From: Patagioenas fasciata
Lineage: Eukaryota > Chordata > Aves > Columbiformes > Columbidae
DNA length: 64,000 nt
Assembly (NCBI RefSeq): GCF_037038585.1
Contig: NC_092522.1
Span: 51,614,161-51,678,160, forward strand
Direction of reading: 5' to 3'
The notes beneath the pieces were generated by a model. That model saw only the letters and a program-made list of their open reading frames with translations. It made no database searches and was not told the origin of the DNA. Below, piece by piece: positions 60,901-64,000 of the stretch. Every line of letters starts with the position of its first letter. Position 1 is the stretch's first letter. The position numbers and the translations under genes are program-made.

Positions 60901-63589
60901 ATTTTTTTTTCAGGCCAGATTCTCTGTATGTCAGTCCAGAGAAATGTCATTTGCAAACAGTTTTTATCATGTTTACTTTGATCCTAGAGATACTCAGAGA
61001 GAACTACAAGGAATTTAGGGGGCATAATTACTAGAATTCCTTATACCTGCCAATCTGGCTGCATTGTGGAAAACCCATTAAGTGTATTGGAGAAAACCTC
61101 AGGAAAGGCACAAAGAATTTAAGCATTACCTACCTTAAAAATCTGTCTAAAAGCATTGCTCCAAAGAGGCGGTCAAGTATAATTTCAATTGTTTTACAGC
61201 CACTGCAATTAAATACCGTCAATTAAATTTCTATGACTACATAGCATCGTAATAATACCTTATACCTCCAGGGCCTTTAGTCAAAAGACCTTAACATTTT
61301 TATAAAGCTTCTTCTAAGGATTAAGAAGCTGGTCTTCAAGCAGCGTCATGAGAAGGGCATAGCCTTCAGAATACCTGTTCTGGAGAGCACAAGCAGAGCA
61401 TTTTCTCCCTCTTCCTCCGGTTGCGATGTCCAAGGAAAAGCCCTGAAGGAGCCTCACTGCAGGAATTCTTCTTGTGCAGCTCCATTTTAGCAGCCTCCAG
61501 AGCCTGGTACTTTCTGTCCTGGCTCCCCTCTGGGTGGTGGATAAATTAATCACTGTGAATTTTGATGCATACAAAACGGGTTTAGGCAGGAACAGTGCTT
61601 TAGCATAGAAGAGAAGCTAGACGAATAATATGCTCCCTTCTGATAAATATATTATGGCTGTATAGCGGCAAACATGTCCTACAAAACACAGGATATGCCA
61701 ACTGCTTTAATGAGATGAGTTATTGTTAAAACTAGTCTTTAAATGTGGTGTGAGATGTTCCCCATAGCTGATTACCACAAACCCCAGCATGTCGTACAAG
61801 CCATGTACGAGACACCTTATTTAGAGATAACGCAACTACCAGATGAAGGAATTGCTCCTGAGATGACTCGGGCTCCAGCCGTGAGCTGCCGTGACCTCCC
61901 TACCAGGCTCCTGAGGACATGTCCCCACTCAGCTTGGATGACCGATCTTCTCTTCAAGGCAAGGAGCAGGTTTCAGAGCTGGTTTTGGTCTCTGCTCTTC
62001 TCATCATATCGCCCCCTTTCCTCCGTTTCCCCACTTCACCTTGAGGCTATATTAGGAATACTTATTCAGGACCCAGAAACAACCAGAGAGAGCACTGCAA
62101 AGCCTGTGGTCTCAGAGTAACCACGAAACAATTTTGCTGTGAGAGTTGATGCAGCAGCTCCCACACCTCTGTCGTGGTGATACAGCACGTCAGCCTGCTG
62201 CTTCTGTGCAAGCAGTGATGGGATTACCTAGAGATTACAAACACGGTGCAAATAAATAAACCTTCTTGCTCTGTGCCTCCATTTTAAACTCTTCTTTCTT
62301 TCAGTCTAGAAGACTTCTGCCAATTTCCTTATCCACCCCTCAAAGGCACCAGAGAGTGCAAGAGATGGGGAGGGATGTATCAGCCTATATGCCCAGCCTA
62401 ACACTAACCCTCAGCTCAAAAAGCTGAGTATATTCAGGAATAGCTCCCCTCTAAAATCAGCAGATTACAGCTTTGAAAAAAATCAGGGCAGTTACATTTA
62501 TAGACATACTTTTATGGATTTGACCCTTCCTCTCATGTCTCAAACCTCCATTAAATTAAGGCCAATTTGAAACTTCTCTTTGTTTTTCTATGCTGAAATG
62601 TAGATTAAAGCACACACATCCCAATCTCTCTACACATGCTCCTTCAGTATTTATGAGAGGAGGGTCCACGACTGCTTCAGATATGAGACAGCAGCTTCCC
62701 TGGGACCCTGGTGCGAGCCTGACAGAACTGCCACGTTTGTCAGGAACGCAAAAGTCCACGGGTACAGGCTGCCAGACCACTTGCATGGTGTATCTGGGCT
62801 GAACCATGGCTCGGCCCTGGCCTGGATGCTTGGGGAAAGGGGAGTGGCTGCAGCATCAGCCCCCCGCAAATGCCAGGTGCATTATTTCACCCCAATGACT
62901 TCAGTATCTACCACTCCCTATCTCCAACACCCTCTGAACAAGCTGGATGGCACGTTGTGAGCAGACCTGTTTGTTAAGCACACAGGAATTTTCAGGATTT
63001 GCTCTCAGACAGGCCAGGAGGTTTCCTCCAGAAGACCCAGAGACATGCTGTTCTGGTGAGATTAAGCAGAGTTTTCAGCATTTTGTGGTTCACTGTAAGC
63101 GACATTTAAGGTTGCTAATCCTTTTAAACTTCTGCACTGGTTCTTTTCATTAGGTTACTGTACACAGTAATTATATACGCAGGGCAAAAGAAAGCTCAGC
63201 TTTTCTCCCTCTTCTGGCTCAAATTCTCAGTACCTTGAGAAAAGAGAAACAATCCACTGTATTTAAGCTTCCATTGTTGTTTTCTGGATTTTGCCATTGA
63301 AAGACAGCTATATTTACATAAAAATGAAACGTAAGAATAGCCAAATGTCCGGCCAGACAGTATTTTACACAGCAGTTACAGATACCTAGATGGGAAGAAG
63401 GCAAGCAAAGATATTTTCTGTGCATATGATCTCAAATGAAGTTATGCACTCTGGGATTTCCAGAACCCAAAGTAATTTCTTTATGTTTGGATTTCCATCA
63501 TCGTTCATTTCCCCTAGGTTTTTCTGATTGTTTTTTGGATTCACATACTGGATACTAAAGGTTTACAATATGTGGCAGTATTATGCACT

Positions 63590-63736
63590 TTACTCAGGCA
63601 CCATACGAAGCAGATCCTCCTCTTGCTTCTTCTGAGCCTCCTGAAACACCTTGTCCATGGAGAGAATGTAGGGGCTTTTTTGCCAGACTTGCTTCCACCC
63701 CTCTCCAATCACCTCTATAATTTGGGTTGCTGCAGC
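63590..63736 (-). CDS. Putative terminal coding exon, unidentified protein
   Basis: Read on the - strand, a frame opens after a possible acceptor (GTGAAAG| at 63737) and runs 48 codons to TAA at 63590-63592. The peptide includes IIEVIGEGWKQVWQKSPYIL and ends with a charged helix (MDKVFQEAQKKQEEDLLRM, then VPE). Its Lys/Glu/Gln-rich helix and Trp pair look protein-like. Weak points: an in-frame TGA lies six bases upstream of the proposed acceptor, both other - strand frames are also fairly open, and no AATAAA is obvious downstream. A stronger acceptor (TTCACTCCTCTCTAG) lies about 90 bp further upstream, but its frame reaches that TGA. No family recognised. It may be a real last exon, a processed pseudogene piece or chance. 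Confidence 0.3.
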   Translation of the reverse strand, partial: AAATQIIEVIGEGWKQVWQKSPYILSMDKVFQEAQKKQEEDLLRMVPE

Positions 63737-64000
63737 CTTTCACTGGTGAATGAGCTGCCAGGAAGTCATTACCACAGGGTATTCACCTAGAATAATCTCA
63801 GATATGGACATAATTAAAACCTAGAGAGGAGTGAAGAAGAGAAATGAGCAATTTAGCCAGCAGCCTGAAGCTTCATGCATACTTTGAAAGAGTTGTTATC
63901 ACTGGAGATAAGAGGATGGACAAGTGAACATTGCAGCATCTTTTGTTTTCATTGTGATGAGTTGAGGCTTCTGAGGACACTAGAGCTGACTGAACCTTCC
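63737..64000. other. Possible intron of the minus-strand gene
   Basis: On the - strand it contains the pyrimidine-rich tract TTTCTCTTCTTCACTCCTC ending CTAG at about 63815, a very good acceptor. No donor-terminated exon is visible before the window ends. Confidence 0.25.

Larger units (their letters stand above)
41263..63589. other. Intergenic DNA, no gene recognised
   Basis: Unique sequence with short homopolymers (A15 at 46634-46648; T or A runs near 49762, 50398, 52632 and 54973) and possible regulatory patches at 50880-51080 and 54690-54960. Longest frames (47092-47493, 53893-54363, 45489-45902) have no recognisable domain and overlap antisense frames. No tRNA, rRNA or CRISPR-like structure seen. 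Confidence 0.5.

Noticed and set aside
1..64000. CRISPR arrays, tRNA or rRNA genes, bacterial operons
   Set aside because: No regularly spaced direct repeats, no cloverleaf with A and B boxes and no ribosomal sequence seen. The overall character is vertebrate nuclear DNA.

Overview
This window looks like bird nuclear DNA. The evidence is two CR1 LINE 3' ends that carry the avian-type terminal octamer repeats, a class III-like (ERVL-like) endogenous retrovirus, AT-rich microsatellites, and no dense or operon-like coding. There is no bacterial or organellar gene content. Nearly all open reading frames here are chance frames in non-coding DNA. The exact species cannot be read from the sequence.

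Layout. Positions 1-5590 appear to be intron or gene-flanking DNA, ending at a good splice acceptor. A short + strand terminal coding exon follows (5591-5717, 41 codons plus TGA), then a 3' UTR-like stretch with AATAAA at 6090. A weak upstream exon candidate with compatible phase lies at 828-874. At the far end, 63590-63736 on the - strand, there is a possible terminal exon of a second, convergent gene. If both calls hold, the roughly 58 kb between them is the spacer between two convergent genes. That spacer holds repeats and some stretches that look like candidate regulatory DNA.

The best-supported feature is a complete short LTR retroelement at 16238-20202. It has two 462-bp LTRs (TG...CA, about 13 hand-counted mismatches), a perfect 5-bp target duplication (CGCCC), a primer binding site 2 bp after the 5' LTR, and a purine tract abutting the 3' LTR. 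It encodes a gag remnant fused to fragments of reverse transcriptase and integrase. From 17393 to 19267 these lie in one frame, broken by only two stops. Protease, much of RT, RNase H, most of the integrase core and env are missing. It is therefore a deleted, non-autonomous element that moved fairly recently.

Other repeats are a 470-bp CR1 3' end just upstream of the retroelement (14546-15015), a shorter, older CR1 at 41052-41262, a possible MIR-like SINE near 25.0 kb, three TA-rich microsatellites clustered at 28.2-29.7 kb, and several homopolymers. A cysteine-rich, N-glycosylation-rich pair of overlapping frames at 31903-32477 may be a decayed retroviral envelope fragment. It is not part of the retroelement at 16-20 kb.
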